A stretch of 64,000 nt of DNA from Pseudomonas khavaziana (GCF_019145205.1 NZ_JAHSTT010000008.1:186001-250000); one strand, 5' to 3'. Positions 25,346-34,794 are shown, counted from the stretch's first letter. The notes: generated by a model from the letters alone, not told the origin. Made by a program: numbers and translations.

Positions 25346-27850
25346 ATGTGGGCACTTTGTTTTGGGAGTTGTACTGGTACCCGTCTGTTTGGTCGTTTTG
25401 GCGCCTCTGGTCTAGTGCTGGCAAGCGCTTCCCTGCCGCTTGCCGCCCATGCCGTGGAGTTCAATGATGCCTTTTTGAACAAGCATGGCGCCACGGCCGA
25501 ATTGAAGTACTTTGAGCAAGGAAGCACGATCGCCCCTGGCACGTACAATGTTGATATTTACCTCAATCAAGTCTTGATACTACGTGAATCTATTAAGTTT
25601 GCCGTGCAGGGCGGGTCGGAAGTCAAGCCGGTCATACACCTGGGCCTGCTCAAGGCGATTGGGGTGAACACTGCACGGCTTGAGCAAGAAGGTGTCATCA
25701 CTGCGGGCAGTGCCGACGATACTGTGATCAATCTGTCGGCGCTGGTGCCGGGAGCCGACGTTGAGTTTGACGTGACGGCGCTGGCGTTGCAGATCAGCAT
25801 GCCCCAAGCCTACGTAAAGAGGCAGTCCAGTGGTTATGTCGATCCGTCGTTGTGGGATAACGGCATTACCGCCCTGTACACCAATTATCAGACCAACTTC
25901 AGTCGTAATATCAGCCGTGGTTACAGTAGCGACTACCGCTATATAGGTCTGCGTAACGGCTTCAACCTCGGTGCCTGGCGCTTTCGCAACGAGTCGTCGA
26001 TCTCCGGCGGCACCGGTATGCGCGACACATTCAATAGCAACCGTACCTATGCCGAGCGTGACGTCATCAGCCTGAAGAGCAAACTGGCGGGGGGTGAGCT
26101 GTACACCCAGGGCGATATCTTCGACAGTGTGCGTTTTCGCGGCGCTCAATTGACATCGGAACTCGGCATGCTGACCGATGATGAAGTCGGTTTCGCACCA
26201 GTGGTGCGCGGTATCGCTGAAACCAACGCAACAGTGGAGATCAGCCAGAACAACTACGTGATCTATTCGGCCAGCGTTCCGGCAGGTGCTTTCGAGATCA
26301 GCGACATTTACCCCAGCGGCTCCAACGGTGACTTGAGCATCAAGATCATCGAGGCCGATGGGCGCGAGCGTCAATACTCCCAGGCCTATTCATACTTGCC
26401 GGTGATGACACGTCGAGGCAGTACCCGCTACAGCCTGGCCGCCGGCCAATACCAGACAGAAGGGCAGGCGGCGCCCAAGTTTACGCAAGGCACGCTGGTG
26501 TATGGCGTGACCGACAACTTCACCGGCTACGGCGGGTTACTCGCTTCCCAGGCCTACAATGCTTTGAACTTGGGCATAGGGGTTAACTCGCCGTGGGGCG
26601 GTGTGTCGTTTGACGTCACCAACAGCAACTCCAAGGATGCATCCGGGCGCAAGAACGTGGGCCAGAGTGCGCGCTTTTTGTATTCCAAGACCCTGAGCAG
26701 CACCGATACCACCTTCACCATGGTCGGCTATCGCTATTCCACCGAGTCTTATCGCACGTTCAGCCAACATGTGGATGAACAGGATCGCTTCACAACCCCT
26801 TATTACGGCCGACAAAAAAGCCGTTTTGACATGAACGTCAACCAGTCCTTGGAAGGGCGTGGGTCGCTGTTTCTAAGTTTGGGCGAAACCAGTTACTGGA
26901 ACGGTCAGGGCAGCACGCGGCGTTGGCAGTTCGGCTACAACGGCAGCTATGCCGATACCAGCTACAGCTTTGCCGTGTCCCGTACAGAGGGGCAGGGTGG
27001 CAGTCAACGAATCGATAACCAGGTGTCTGCGTCCTTTAGTATTCCGTTCGGTGACAATCGTCGCGCGCAGCGGCTGTATACCAGCGCTACTTCATCGTCC
27101 CAAGGTGAGACGTCGATTCAAACGGGCCTGTCCGGCAACATCGACGAACAAAATACCTTGAGTTATTCGGTACAGGGCAGCAAAAGCAAAACCAGCGGTG
27201 CCTCCGGCAGCGTCGGTATGAATTGGGACACGCCTAACGCAAAAGTCAGTGGCAACTATGGGCAGGGTCGGGATAACAAGCATTTTGACGTCGGGGCGAG
27301 TGGATCGGTAGTGGTTCACAGCGGCGGGTTGACGTTGGGGCAACCGGTCGGTGAAACCTTCGCATTGGTTGAAGTACCCGATACCAAGGGCGTCGGCGTC
27401 GAAAGTGGGACTGCGGTGCGTACCGATAAAAAAGGCTATGCGGTCGTGCCCTATGCACAACCCTATCGTTACAACTGGATCAACTTGGATACCAATACTT
27501 TTGGTAGCGATATCGAAGTCGCAGAAAGTTCGCAGCGGGTGGTGCCGACGCGTGGCGCTGTGGTTAAGCGTCGGTTTGAGGTTGAGTCGGGGCGCAGGTT
27601 ACAGTTTTCATTGCAGTTGAGTAATGGTAAAAAAATTCCGTTTGGTGCTCAAGTTTATGGGAAAAATGGAAATGTGCTTGGCGTAGTTGATAATGTATCA
27701 AGGCTTCTTGTTTTCGGTGTGACGGACAAAGGCGAACTCACTGTCGGCTGGCACGGTGGACAATGTAGTTTTAGTTATAATTTGCCGCCTGCAAAAAAAG
27801 AGTTAATGTATGAGGTTTTTGATGCCGTTTGTGTTGGAGGTGATAGGTGA
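25346..27850 (+). CDS. Fimbrial outer-membrane usher (FimD/PapC family)
   Basis: The 834-residue length is normal for ushers. It has a signal peptide (LVLASASLPLAAHA), the N-terminal chaperone-binding domain (VEFNDAFLN, GTYNVDIYLN), a 24-strand barrel with the plug region (APVVRGIAETNATVEISQNNYVIYSASVPAGAFEISDIYP) and the C-terminal domains (FALVEVPDTKGVGVESG, PFGAQVYGKNGNVLGVV, GQCSFSYNLP). It would thread chaperone-bound subunits through the outer membrane. The stop overlaps the adhesin start by 3-4 bases, so translation is probably coupled. The last ~250 bases become AT-rich toward the adhesin. Confidence 0.94.
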   Translation: MWALCFGSCTGTRLFGRFGASGLVLASASLPLAAHAVEFNDAFLNKHGATAELKYFEQGSTIAPGTYNVDIYLNQVLILRESIKFAVQGGSEVKPVIHLGLLKAIGVNTARLEQEGVITAGSADDTVINLSALVPGADVEFDVTALALQISMPQAYVKRQSSGYVDPSLWDNGITALYTNYQTNFSRNISRGYSSDYRYIGLRNGFNLGAWRFRNESSISGGTGMRDTFNSNRTYAERDVISLKSKLAGGELYTQGDIFDSVRFRGAQLTSELGMLTDDEVGFAPVVRGIAETNATVEISQNNYVIYSASVPAGAFEISDIYPSGSNGDLSIKIIEADGRERQYSQAYSYLPVMTRRGSTRYSLAAGQYQTEGQAAPKFTQGTLVYGVTDNFTGYGGLLASQAYNALNLGIGVNSPWGGVSFDVTNSNSKDASGRKNVGQSARFLYSKTLSSTDTTFTMVGYRYSTESYRTFSQHVDEQDRFTTPYYGRQKSRFDMNVNQSLEGRGSLFLSLGETSYWNGQGSTRRWQFGYNGSYADTSYSFAVSRTEGQGGSQRIDNQVSASFSIPFGDNRRAQRLYTSATSSSQGETSIQTGLSGNIDEQNTLSYSVQGSKSKTSGASGSVGMNWDTPNAKVSGNYGQGRDNKHFDVGASGSVVVHSGGLTLGQPVGETFALVEVPDTKGVGVESGTAVRTDKKGYAVVPYAQPYRYNWINLDTNTFGSDIEVAESSQRVVPTRGAVVKRRFEVESGRRLQFSLQLSNGKKIPFGAQVYGKNGNVLGVVDNVSRLLVFGVTDKGELTVGWHGGQCSFSYNLPPAKKELMYEVFDAVCVGGDR

Positions 27851-28869
27851 ATTTGGTTTATAAGTGTATGTGTCTTGTGTTTTTTTTTCTTTGCAATAAT
27901 AACGCGTGGGCCTCCGCTAATTGTATAAAGCAATCTCTTAGTGCGGCGTCGAGTGTGAGTCTGAAAGTGCAGCAGTCGAAGGGGCAGACTGGGCGGCAGA
28001 TGCTTTCGAGTATTTGGCATGAAAGAAGCACCCTTGATTTTTTGAGTTGCAGTGAGACTGATCCAAAGTCGGTCTTTACTATAACTTTTGCCATTACTGC
28101 GGATCCTAGTTCTACATATGAATTCGAGGGCAAATCGTATTCATTGGCGTCTACTAATAATCCCAATATTGGTTTGATTTATGAGCACGCTTTTACAGGT
28201 GAGGCTTACGTGCCTGTAAATTATTATACTCGGAAGCTTTCCATTCCAGGCAATGGCGGAATACTGAAAAAAAGTTATAGCTATAGATATCGTTATGTGT
28301 CTCTTAACCGATTGCCAGTTGGTGAGCTAGTAGTAGCAGGTATAAATCGATTTTTTTGGATATCAGTTTTCGAATTGGGTTACCCCCAATTTTCCGCTAA
28401 TGGATATTTACCCTCAGCTAATATTTCTGTGAACAATACGTCCTGCACGCTAAGTGCGCCATCTGTGGTGGGTCTAAAAAAGACTAATTTGTCGTTACTC
28501 TCCTCAGTTGGTGAGACGACCGGAAGAGTAAATTTCAATCTTGGCGTGACGTGTGCCGCTTCCTATGCAGCGTACAAAATTCTTTATTCGTTGGAGGATG
28601 TGAATACTCCGGGCAATACAACTTCAAATCTAATGCTAAATTCAGCAGGCAATTCGGCCTCGGGCGTGTCCCTGCAAGTGCTTGATGGCGAGACGCCTGT
28701 GGTCTTCGGGGCTCAAACGTCGGCTTCTACACTCAAAGGAGAGTTCGGGGATATGGGGGTTCAGGGCGGAACTATTAGTAAACTCTTTGGTGTTCACTAT
28801 ATTCGTACCGGGAAAATGACACCAGGAAAAGTAAACGCTGGAGTCACCGTAACGCTCTCTTATGAATAA
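27847..28869 (+). CDS. Fimbrial tip adhesin
   Basis: The 340-residue product starts at a GTG that overlaps the usher stop, with GGAGGTGATAG in front. It has a signal peptide (CLVFFFLCNNNAWASA), an N-terminal receptor-binding-like region without recognisable motifs, and a C-terminal pilin domain (from about 190) with a cysteine pair (NNTSCTLSAPSVV and LGVTCAASY). The terminal strand is VNAGVTVTLSYE. It should cap the pilus and determine what it binds. The orphan adhesin at 1073-2098 is a paralogue, with the same C-terminal domain but a diverged N-terminal half. The gene is AT-rich against the pump and peptidase genes around it. Confidence 0.9.
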   Translation: MNLVYKCMCLVFFFLCNNNAWASANCIKQSLSAASSVSLKVQQSKGQTGRQMLSSIWHERSTLDFLSCSETDPKSVFTITFAITADPSSTYEFEGKSYSLASTNNPNIGLIYEHAFTGEAYVPVNYYTRKLSIPGNGGILKKSYSYRYRYVSLNRLPVGELVVAGINRFFWISVFELGYPQFSANGYLPSANISVNNTSCTLSAPSVVGLKKTNLSLLSSVGETTGRVNFNLGVTCAASYAAYKILYSLEDVNTPGNTTSNLMLNSAGNSASGVSLQVLDGETPVVFGAQTSASTLKGEFGDMGVQGGTISKLFGVHYIRTGKMTPGKVNAGVTVTLSYE

Positions 28870-28975
28870 TTTTTAACCGCAGTTGCATTGGCGAAAGTAA
28901 ACGAGCAGGCCTCAGGCGTGTGGTTGCAGATCATGGCGGGGGTAACGGCAGTGACGTTCGGAGGCTGCTTCCCCG

Positions 28976-29125
28976 CGCACGTTAGGCGCTATGCCTAAAG
29001 GCGCTGGGTCGATCAGTAAGCCCCTAAGCGTGCGCTACATTTGCACGGCCGTGAACGCACACTCAGGGCCGGTGAGCGCGGGTGTAACGATGATATTGTC
29101 TTATGAACGGTCTGCTTTGATCTGA
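28976..29125 (+). pseudogene. Fragment of a third adhesin gene (C-terminal end)
   Basis: Just downstream of the adhesin, one frame reads GAGSISKPLSVRYI and then SAGVTMILSYE before a stop at 29125. This parallels the end of the intact adhesin (GTISKLFGVHYI, NAGVTVTLSYE) at the same spacing. No start or upstream part is visible. It is best explained as the leftover end of a duplicated or replaced adhesin gene. The rest of 28870-29238 holds no gene I can support. Confidence 0.65.
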
Positions 29126-29238
29126 GTGTTATTTGATCTCACTACCCCTACGGGGGTACCCCATCGACGTGATTTTTCGCTTCGTCAGCGCCGCCCATAC
29201 TCTTTCAGAACTTGCTGAGCTGCGCGGAAGAATCACCG

Positions 29239-30054
29239 ATGAAAATTGAATTGATACAGTTAGCCGGTCGCGATGGCGACACGCCGTCTAACCTAGCTTG
29301 CGCATTGAAGGCCATCGTCAATTGCAACGCGGACACCGACCTGCTGGTATTCCCGGAAACCCATTTGATGGGCTTCGTCGGTGGCGAACAGTTGGCCAGC
29401 GTCGCCGAGCCCCTGAAAGGGCCGACACTGCAAGCCGTGCAACAGGCGGTGCGTGAGCGCAACGTGTCAGTGGTCATCGGTCTGGTCGAGCGTGACGCGG
29501 GCAACTACTACAACACTTCGGTCTTGATCACCCCCGACGGCATTGCCCTGCGCTATCGCAAAACCCATCTGTGGCCCTCCGAGCGCGCCGACATCACACC
29601 CGGCGATCGCTTTGCCACTACGCTGTGGAACGGCGTGCGTGTCGGCCTGCTGATCTGCTACGACATCGAGCTGCCGGAAACGGCGCGGGCGCTGGCGCAA
29701 CTGGGTGCTGAATTGATCATCGTCACCAACGGCAACATGGACCCCTACGGTCCGGTACATCGCACCGCGATCATGGCCAGGGCCCAGGAAAACCAGCTGT
29801 TCGGCGTGATGGTCAACCGCGCCGGGCAGGGCGATGACGGTTTGGTATTCGCCGGCGGCAGTGCGGTGGTCGACCCGTTTGGACGCGTGTTGTACGAAGC
29901 CGGGCGCGAAGAAACATGCCATGTGATCAGCCTGGACCTTGCTCAAATCAAGGCGGCTCGCAGGGATTATCACTACCTCAATGATCGTCGACTGCAACTG
30001 CAAGGAGAGGCTGTCGAGCACCCCGACGGCCGCCGTGAACTGCTGATTCGCTGA
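29239..30054 (+). CDS. Carbon-nitrogen hydrolase (nitrilase superfamily amidase)
   Basis: The 271-residue product has the Glu-Lys-Cys triad of the nitrilase superfamily: Glu40 (LLVFPETHLMGF), Lys108 (YRKTHLW) and Cys140 (GLLICYDIELPET). The length and the lack of extra domains suggest a stand-alone amidase or N-carbamoyl-type hydrolase. ATG 29239 follows GGAAG at 29225-29229. The next gene encodes a PotF-like binding protein, so hydrolysis of an amide derived from polyamine or peptide catabolism is likely; this is inference from the neighbours. In many pseudomonads such amidases sit with permease, P1 peptidase and FAD oxidase genes; here a fimbrial operon separates it from the peptidase and LuxR genes. 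Confidence 0.88.
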   Translation: MKIELIQLAGRDGDTPSNLACALKAIVNCNADTDLLVFPETHLMGFVGGEQLASVAEPLKGPTLQAVQQAVRERNVSVVIGLVERDAGNYYNTSVLITPDGIALRYRKTHLWPSERADITPGDRFATTLWNGVRVGLLICYDIELPETARALAQLGAELIIVTNGNMDPYGPVHRTAIMARAQENQLFGVMVNRAGQGDDGLVFAGGSAVVDPFGRVLYEAGREETCHVISLDLAQIKAARRDYHYLNDRRLQLQGEAVEHPDGRRELLIR

Positions 30055-30117
30055 CCGCGTTTGTACCCTCCATAACAATAATCAGCTGGCGCGCAGGTGC
30101 CGGCCCAGGAGTTCGTG

Positions 30118-31218
30118 ATGATCGCTATTCGATGTATGCAATGGGGACTGGCTGCCGTGATCAGCGGCGTAATGGCTTGCGCTCAAGCGGCGGAGTCAAA
30201 GGTCAATATCTATAACTGGTATGACTTCATCGCGCCCACTACGCTGAAGGATTTCCAGGCGCAGACCGGCATTCAATCGGCCTACGATGTGTTCGACAAC
30301 AGCGAGGTCATGCAAAGCAAACTCATGGCCGGGCGCAGCGGCTATGACGTGGTAGTGGCTACCGGCGACCTGTTGCCCAACCTGATCAAGGCCGGCGTGC
30401 TCAAGGAGCTGGATCGCTCGCAACTGCCCAACCTGTCCCATCTGGACCCGGACATCCTCGCCAAGGTCAACCGCAACGATCCTGGTAATCGCTTTGCAGT
30501 GCCGTATCTGTGGGGCACCACCGGCATCGGCTACGACGTAGCCAAAGTCCAGGCGCTGCTGGGCAATGACGCACCGGTGGATTCCTGGGACCTGATTTTC
30601 AAGGAGGAGAATCTCGCCAAGCTGGGAGGGTGTGGCGTAGCCATGTTGGATGCACCCGCTGAAATCATCCCGATCGCCTTGCACTATCTGGGGTTGCCCT
30701 ATAACAGCCAGAACCCGGACGACTATGTGAAGGCCCAGGCCCTGCTGTTGAAACTGCGCCCGCACATTCGCTACTTCGACTCCTCGCGCTTCATCACCGA
30801 TTTGGCCAACGGCGATATCTGCGCCGTCGTCGGCTGGGCGGGCGGCGTAATGGACGCACGCAAAGCTGCCGATGCCGCCGGCAATGGTCGCCGGATCCAG
30901 TACAGCATTCCCAAGGAAGGCGCGCCGATCTGGGTGGAAAATCTGGTGCTGCTCAATGATGCGCCGAACCCCCAACAGGGTTTGGCGTTTATCGATTACA
31001 TGCTTCGCCCGCCGGTGATTGCCGCGTCGTCTAACTATCTCAGCTACGCTAATGCCAACAAGGATGCCAAGGGTTTGGTGGATGCGAAGGTGCGCGAAAA
31101 TCCAGGGGTTTATCCTTCCAAAGCGGTGCTCGATACGCTGTTTGCGCTGGAGCCGCTGCCCTTGAAACTGGAGCGGGTGCGCACGCGGGTCTGGAGTAAG
31201 GTCAAGAGTGGGACCTGA
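30118..31218 (+). CDS. Polyamine ABC-transporter-type substrate-binding protein (PotF/PotD-like, copy A)
   Basis: The 366-residue product has a signal peptide (GLAAVISGVMACAQAA) followed by the PotF start VNIYNWYDFIAP. Further family blocks are YDVFDNSEVMQSKLMAGRSGYDVVVATG, FAVPYLWGTTGIGYDV and DLANGDICAVVGWAGG. It should bind putrescine, spermidine or a derivative in the periplasm. ATG 30118 is preceded by AGGAG with a six-base spacer. No permease or ATPase subunits are adjacent, so it must either share another transporter or act as a sensor. It is strongly similar to the protein at 54427-55506. Confidence 0.9.
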   Translation: MIAIRCMQWGLAAVISGVMACAQAAESKVNIYNWYDFIAPTTLKDFQAQTGIQSAYDVFDNSEVMQSKLMAGRSGYDVVVATGDLLPNLIKAGVLKELDRSQLPNLSHLDPDILAKVNRNDPGNRFAVPYLWGTTGIGYDVAKVQALLGNDAPVDSWDLIFKEENLAKLGGCGVAMLDAPAEIIPIALHYLGLPYNSQNPDDYVKAQALLLKLRPHIRYFDSSRFITDLANGDICAVVGWAGGVMDARKAADAAGNGRRIQYSIPKEGAPIWVENLVLLNDAPNPQQGLAFIDYMLRPPVIAASSNYLSYANANKDAKGLVDAKVRENPGVYPSKAVLDTLFALEPLPLKLERVRTRVWSKVKSGT

Positions 31219-31280
31219 TTGTGTGGTGGACAATGGTAGGTCTGACGAACGGGTGGCTACTGCATTCAAATGGAGTCTTG

Positions 31281-32325
31281 ATATGCCGCTGACCGCCTTC
31301 TCCGCCTCTCGTCAAATGGAATTGGATGTAGATCAGCTTCTGCAGTATCTCGCCGACAGTCATCAGCGGGGTAAGTTGAAATCAAGGGAATCCATTCCGG
31401 ATACTTGGAAGCAGGCCACTCATAGTGATCTCGAATGTTCGGAGTGCTTTTTGAAGGGAGCCGCGAGGTCGCTAGAGCTTCAAGTTCGAAAGTGACCGAG
31501 GAGGCAGTGAAGCAGGCGCACTTCCGTTTTCCTAGTGGGCACCACCCATTTTGCGACTTCGCCATTTTGCCGCCTGGCGAAGCTCCAGAAGGGCTAGTTC
31601 AATTTATCTCGACTGCACGTGACGGGATATCTAGGGCGATACGGGATTTGGTGTGTAAAGCAATTCAAATCGGCGCGCTGGATCAAGTCAAGATGAGGAG
31701 CGCGCGTGAGTGGTTCCATCATAAAAAACTCACCTCCCAGTTAGACGTAAACCTAGATCAGCAGGTACTGCAGTGGGTCGCTACGGTGCAGGCCGGAGCT
31801 TGGCCGGTTAAGTACCAGTCGCAGTGGCTGACGATTAACCAGGAGCTCCTGAGTATTCCTGGCTTTGATCTCGGGACGGCCACGAACGTGATGCTGGCCC
31901 GCCGTCACGAGTCGCCGCTCGGGTATCTTTTCTAGCGTAGGGGCATGATTAGGCGGTTGGTTTCTCGAATCGCAAAGCTCGTGAGTGATCATCAGGGGCA
32001 GCCAGCTTTCGACCCAGCCACATCAAAGATGGAGTACGACGCCACGCTTGCACTGTCGCACTTCATATCACATCACTACGATCCACTGCGCAGAGCAATC
32101 GGCAGGGGGTATGGTGCAATGCGGGGGAGTAAACGCTTGATGGCGTTTACCGCACTGTTGCTCTTTCTCAGCGATTGGAATCTGAACCATGCTGCGGCGT
32201 TTTTGCTCGGATAGCCAGTTACCAAGGGTATGTCGGTCAGAGCCTCCATAATGTCATGGGTCTCAACCCGTTTCATGACTATGAGCCGTGGTCGGCGGTC
32301 AAGGTGATCCAAAAAACATTTTGAC
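31281..32325 (+). pseudogene. Broken hypothetical gene (two frameshifts and an in-frame stop)
   Basis: Three pieces read as one decayed gene. A frame from 31281 (MPLTAFSASRQMELD to SLELQVRK) ends at 31495. The next frame overlaps it and continues VTEEAVKQAHFRF, HHPFCDFAILPP, to a TAG at 31933. The same frame stays open through that stop (MIRRLVSRIAKLVSDHQ) to 32214. A shift then gives YQGYVGQSLHNVMGLNPF ending QKTF and stop at 32325. The first part has CSEC and HHPFCDF, which could be a zinc site. I do not recognise the family. The last codons are inside the left direct repeat, so the gene ends where the accessory cargo begins. Confidence 0.5.
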
Positions 32326-32422
32326 TTGGCTCTAGTGTGGTAGTTACAGCCTGAAAAAATCGAATTATGCCCCAGGTTTGCCCCCATTTGCGCCGGATGG
32401 GTTAGCAATCGCGAATGGCGAT
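32309..32422. repeat. Left copy of a ~115-bp imperfect direct repeat flanking a 6.2-kb cargo
   Basis: The repeat starts with a 27-base block (32309-32335: CC, six A, CATTTTGACTTGG, CTCTAG) that recurs with one mismatch at 38518-38544. It has TTTGCCCCCA at 32377-32386 and ends in the hairpin ATCGC-GAATG-GCGAT (32408-32422), identical to 38618-38632. The spacing between the blocks differs by one base. TTTGCCCCCA-type repeats are often found beside tyrosine-integrase genes; no integrase is present. The following 32423-32599 holds no gene that I can support. Confidence 0.65.
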
Positions 32423-32599
32423 TCCTGATAAACACCAGCGTGGCTTTGGCTGGCTCTCAGTGTAATTCCACATTTGATCCGGACGGAGGGTCCAGAACTC
32501 AATCGTCAAGAGGCCGGCTATCAGCGAGGCTAACCGGTAAATCCGAATTGGCTGACGGTCATGGATCTTTTCTAGCCGGTTATCCAATCCTCAAGCTGA

Positions 32600-33502
32600 T
32601 TAGCGTCTGATGGCGCTCGTTTCCCCGAGGATCCTCCCGGCATCTTGTGCAGGAGGAAGTCCAAACACCCGTAAATAATCCCTGCTGAATTGTGTCGCAC
32701 TTTCATAGCCGACCTCGAGGGCAGCCGCCATGACACTCTTGGCGTGGGCCACCATCAGTGTTCTAGCCTGGAGCAGGCGAACCCGTTTTTGATACTGCAA
32801 AGGACTCAGGCTGGTGACTGCCTTGAAGTGGCGATGAAATGCCGAGACGCTCATTGAAGCTCGTTGCGCCAAGCGTTCCACCCCAATCGGCTGCGCGAAG
32901 TCACGGCGGATCCACTGGATCGCCATGTTGACTCGGGCCATCGCCGTATCTGGCGCTGCGATCTCTCGCAACATCCAGCCATGGGGGCCCTGGAGCACAC
33001 GGAAGATGATTTCCCGTTCATAAACCGGGGCCAGGGCTGCGATGGCGTCAGGATCGCCCATCAATCGCAGCATTCGTACCCACGCATCCATCAAATTGGT
33101 TGTGACTGGCGCGACTGAAAACCCGAGATTGTTCTCAGGGCGGCTGACAGGTTTGGGCAGGTCTTCAAACAGCGTCGACAACACAGTTGGATCAAGAGTA
33201 AGGCTGACTGCCAAATAAGGTTCTCCCGATACGCTTGGATGAACAGACCCCACTGCCGGCAAATCAATGGACATGACGAAATAGGTCGCAGGGTCATACC
33301 GAAGCGTTCGATCCCCCACGCTCATGCTTTTACTGCCTTGCAGGATCAGATTGATCATCGGGTCATAGACCGCCGCCAGCATGTGTTCGGGGATCTTGCC
33401 CTTGACCATGGCCACGCGCGGGATGCCCGTTTCGGTGCGGCGATTTTCAGCCTTGGCCGCGAGCGACCTGAGTTCATTCAGTTGATTGTCCATGCTGAGC
33501 AT
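32600..33502 (-). CDS. AraC-family regulator
   Basis: The ~300-residue product has an N-terminal AraC_N-type region (NELRSLAAKAENRRTETGIPRVAMVKG, MINLILQGSKSMSVGD, DLPAVGSV) and a C-terminal double HTH (MAIQWIRRDFAQPIGVERLAQRASMSVSAFHRHFKAVTSLSPLQYQKRVRL, and AAALEVGYESATQFSRDYLRVFGLPP). The start is uncertain: the frame remains open to 33607 and no strong ribosome-binding site marks any Met, so I chose the Met just before the conserved region. It is divergent from the SDR gene at 33632 and probably regulates the SDR-VOC-dehydrogenase genes. Confidence 0.88.
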   Translation of the reverse strand: MLSMDNQLNELRSLAAKAENRRTETGIPRVAMVKGKIPEHMLAAVYDPMINLILQGSKSMSVGDRTLRYDPATYFVMSIDLPAVGSVHPSVSGEPYLAVSLTLDPTVLSTLFEDLPKPVSRPENNLGFSVAPVTTNLMDAWVRMLRLMGDPDAIAALAPVYEREIIFRVLQGPHGWMLREIAAPDTAMARVNMAIQWIRRDFAQPIGVERLAQRASMSVSAFHRHFKAVTSLSPLQYQKRVRLLQARTLMVAHAKSVMAAALEVGYESATQFSRDYLRVFGLPPAQDAGRILGETSAIRR

Positions 33503-33631
33503 GCTGACGGCAGAACGCTGCGCCATGCAAGCGAAAAGCAGAAACAGGCAGGTTTCAAGTAGAAATGGGTACGACTCTGGCGATCGTGATGAGTACTGTG
33601 GGGCCATCTATAAGCCACAGAGGAACATCAA

Positions 33632-34375
33632 ATGAGCGTCATCGTCATTACCGGCGGTAGCCGTGGAATCGGTGCCAGTGCCGCCGAGCACATTGCTCGG
33701 CGCGGTAGGGGTGTCATTCTGACCTACAACGCTGATTCCCAGGCCGCTGCCTCAGTCGTGGAACGCATCGAGCGCGTCGGTGGCAAGGCTGTCGCCCTCA
33801 AGCTCGACGTGTCTGATGTGGGCAGCTTCGAAGCGTTTCGCGAGTCAGTGGTGCTGACCTTACGGGACACCTGGAGCGCCACCCTGCTGAGTGGCCTGGT
33901 CAACAATGCCGGGTACGGCCTGTTCAATCCATTGGCCACTGTGACCGAGGCGCAGTTCGACGGCTTGTTCAACGTGCACCTCAAAGGGCCGTTTTTTCTC
34001 ACTCAAACCCTACTGCCGCTGTTCGCGGAAAATGCCAGTATCGTCAACCTGACCAGTGCCACGACCCGCGTCGCCACTGCTGGCGTGGCGCCCTACGCCG
34101 CCTTCAAGGGCGGGCTCGAGGTGCTCACCCGTTACATGGCCAAAGAATTCGGTGATCGGGGCATACGGGCCAACGCGGTATCACCCGGCGCCATCCGCAC
34201 CGACTTGGGCGGGGGGCTGAACGCTGAGCTCGAGGCGAAGCTGGCGGCGCAAACGGCACTCGGCCGGGTCGGCGAGCCGCAAGACGTCGCGCACGTTATC
34301 GCCATGTTACTGTCAGAGGAGGGCGCCTGGATCAATGCCCAGACCCTCGAAGTGGCCGGCGGCTACAACATCTGA
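33632..34375 (+). CDS. SDR-family oxidoreductase (cassette 1)
   Basis: The 247-residue short-chain dehydrogenase/reductase has the NAD(P)-binding TGGSRGIG (7-14), NNAG at 91-94, catalytic Ser142, Tyr155 and Lys159 (PYAAFKG) and the C-terminal AVSPGAIRTDL. The basic residue after TGGS suggests an NADP(H) preference. The substrate is unknown. It is 17 bp upstream of a VOC-family gene and divergent from the AraC gene. An SDR and a VOC protein recur together in cassette 2 under TetR control. Confidence 0.9.
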   Translation: MSVIVITGGSRGIGASAAEHIARRGRGVILTYNADSQAAASVVERIERVGGKAVALKLDVSDVGSFEAFRESVVLTLRDTWSATLLSGLVNNAGYGLFNPLATVTEAQFDGLFNVHLKGPFFLTQTLLPLFAENASIVNLTSATTRVATAGVAPYAAFKGGLEVLTRYMAKEFGDRGIRANAVSPGAIRTDLGGGLNAELEAKLAAQTALGRVGEPQDVAHVIAMLLSEEGAWINAQTLEVAGGYNI

Positions 34376-34392
34376 ATCATGAGGGTTTTGCC

Positions 34393-34794
34393 ATGCTGGA
34401 TCATATCTTTTTGTGCGTGAGCGATATCGCACGGTCTATCCGTTTCTACGAAGCTGCTCTGACCCCGTTGGGTATCACCGCGCGCCTGGACTACGACGGC
34501 AAGGATGGCCCACCGGGCCATCCTGACCTGAAAGGGTTTGGTGCCAACGGCCGGATGTTTTTCTGGTTGCGTGAAGGCGTTGTGGAAGGGCGCGCGGTAC
34601 ATGTTGGTTTTGTCGCAAGCAGCCAGGCTGAAGTTGATGCCGCTTATACCGCCGCCCTGCATCAGGGTGCGGTCGACAACGGCCCACCTGGGGCACGCTT
34701 GCATTACGACCCCGATTACTACGCGGCCAATGTGCTGGACCCGGACGGGTACAGCCTCGAATTCGTCTACAAGAAATGGCAGCACGTCCAATGA
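34393..34794 (+). CDS. VOC-family (glyoxalase/dioxygenase-like) protein (cassette 1)
   Basis: The 133-residue product has a vicinal-oxygen-chelate fold. Likely metal ligands are His4 (MLDHIFLCV), His70 (VHVGFV) and Glu123 (YSLEFVY). Members include glyoxalase I, dioxygenases and resistance proteins; I cannot choose between them. It follows the SDR gene and its stop overlaps the start of the next gene (ATGA), so the three genes are one operon. The protein shares DNGPPG and HYxxDYYAAxVLxPDG with the VOC protein at 37736-38146. Confidence 0.88.
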   Translation: MLDHIFLCVSDIARSIRFYEAALTPLGITARLDYDGKDGPPGHPDLKGFGANGRMFFWLREGVVEGRAVHVGFVASSQAEVDAAYTAALHQGAVDNGPPGARLHYDPDYYAANVLDPDGYSLEFVYKKWQHVQ

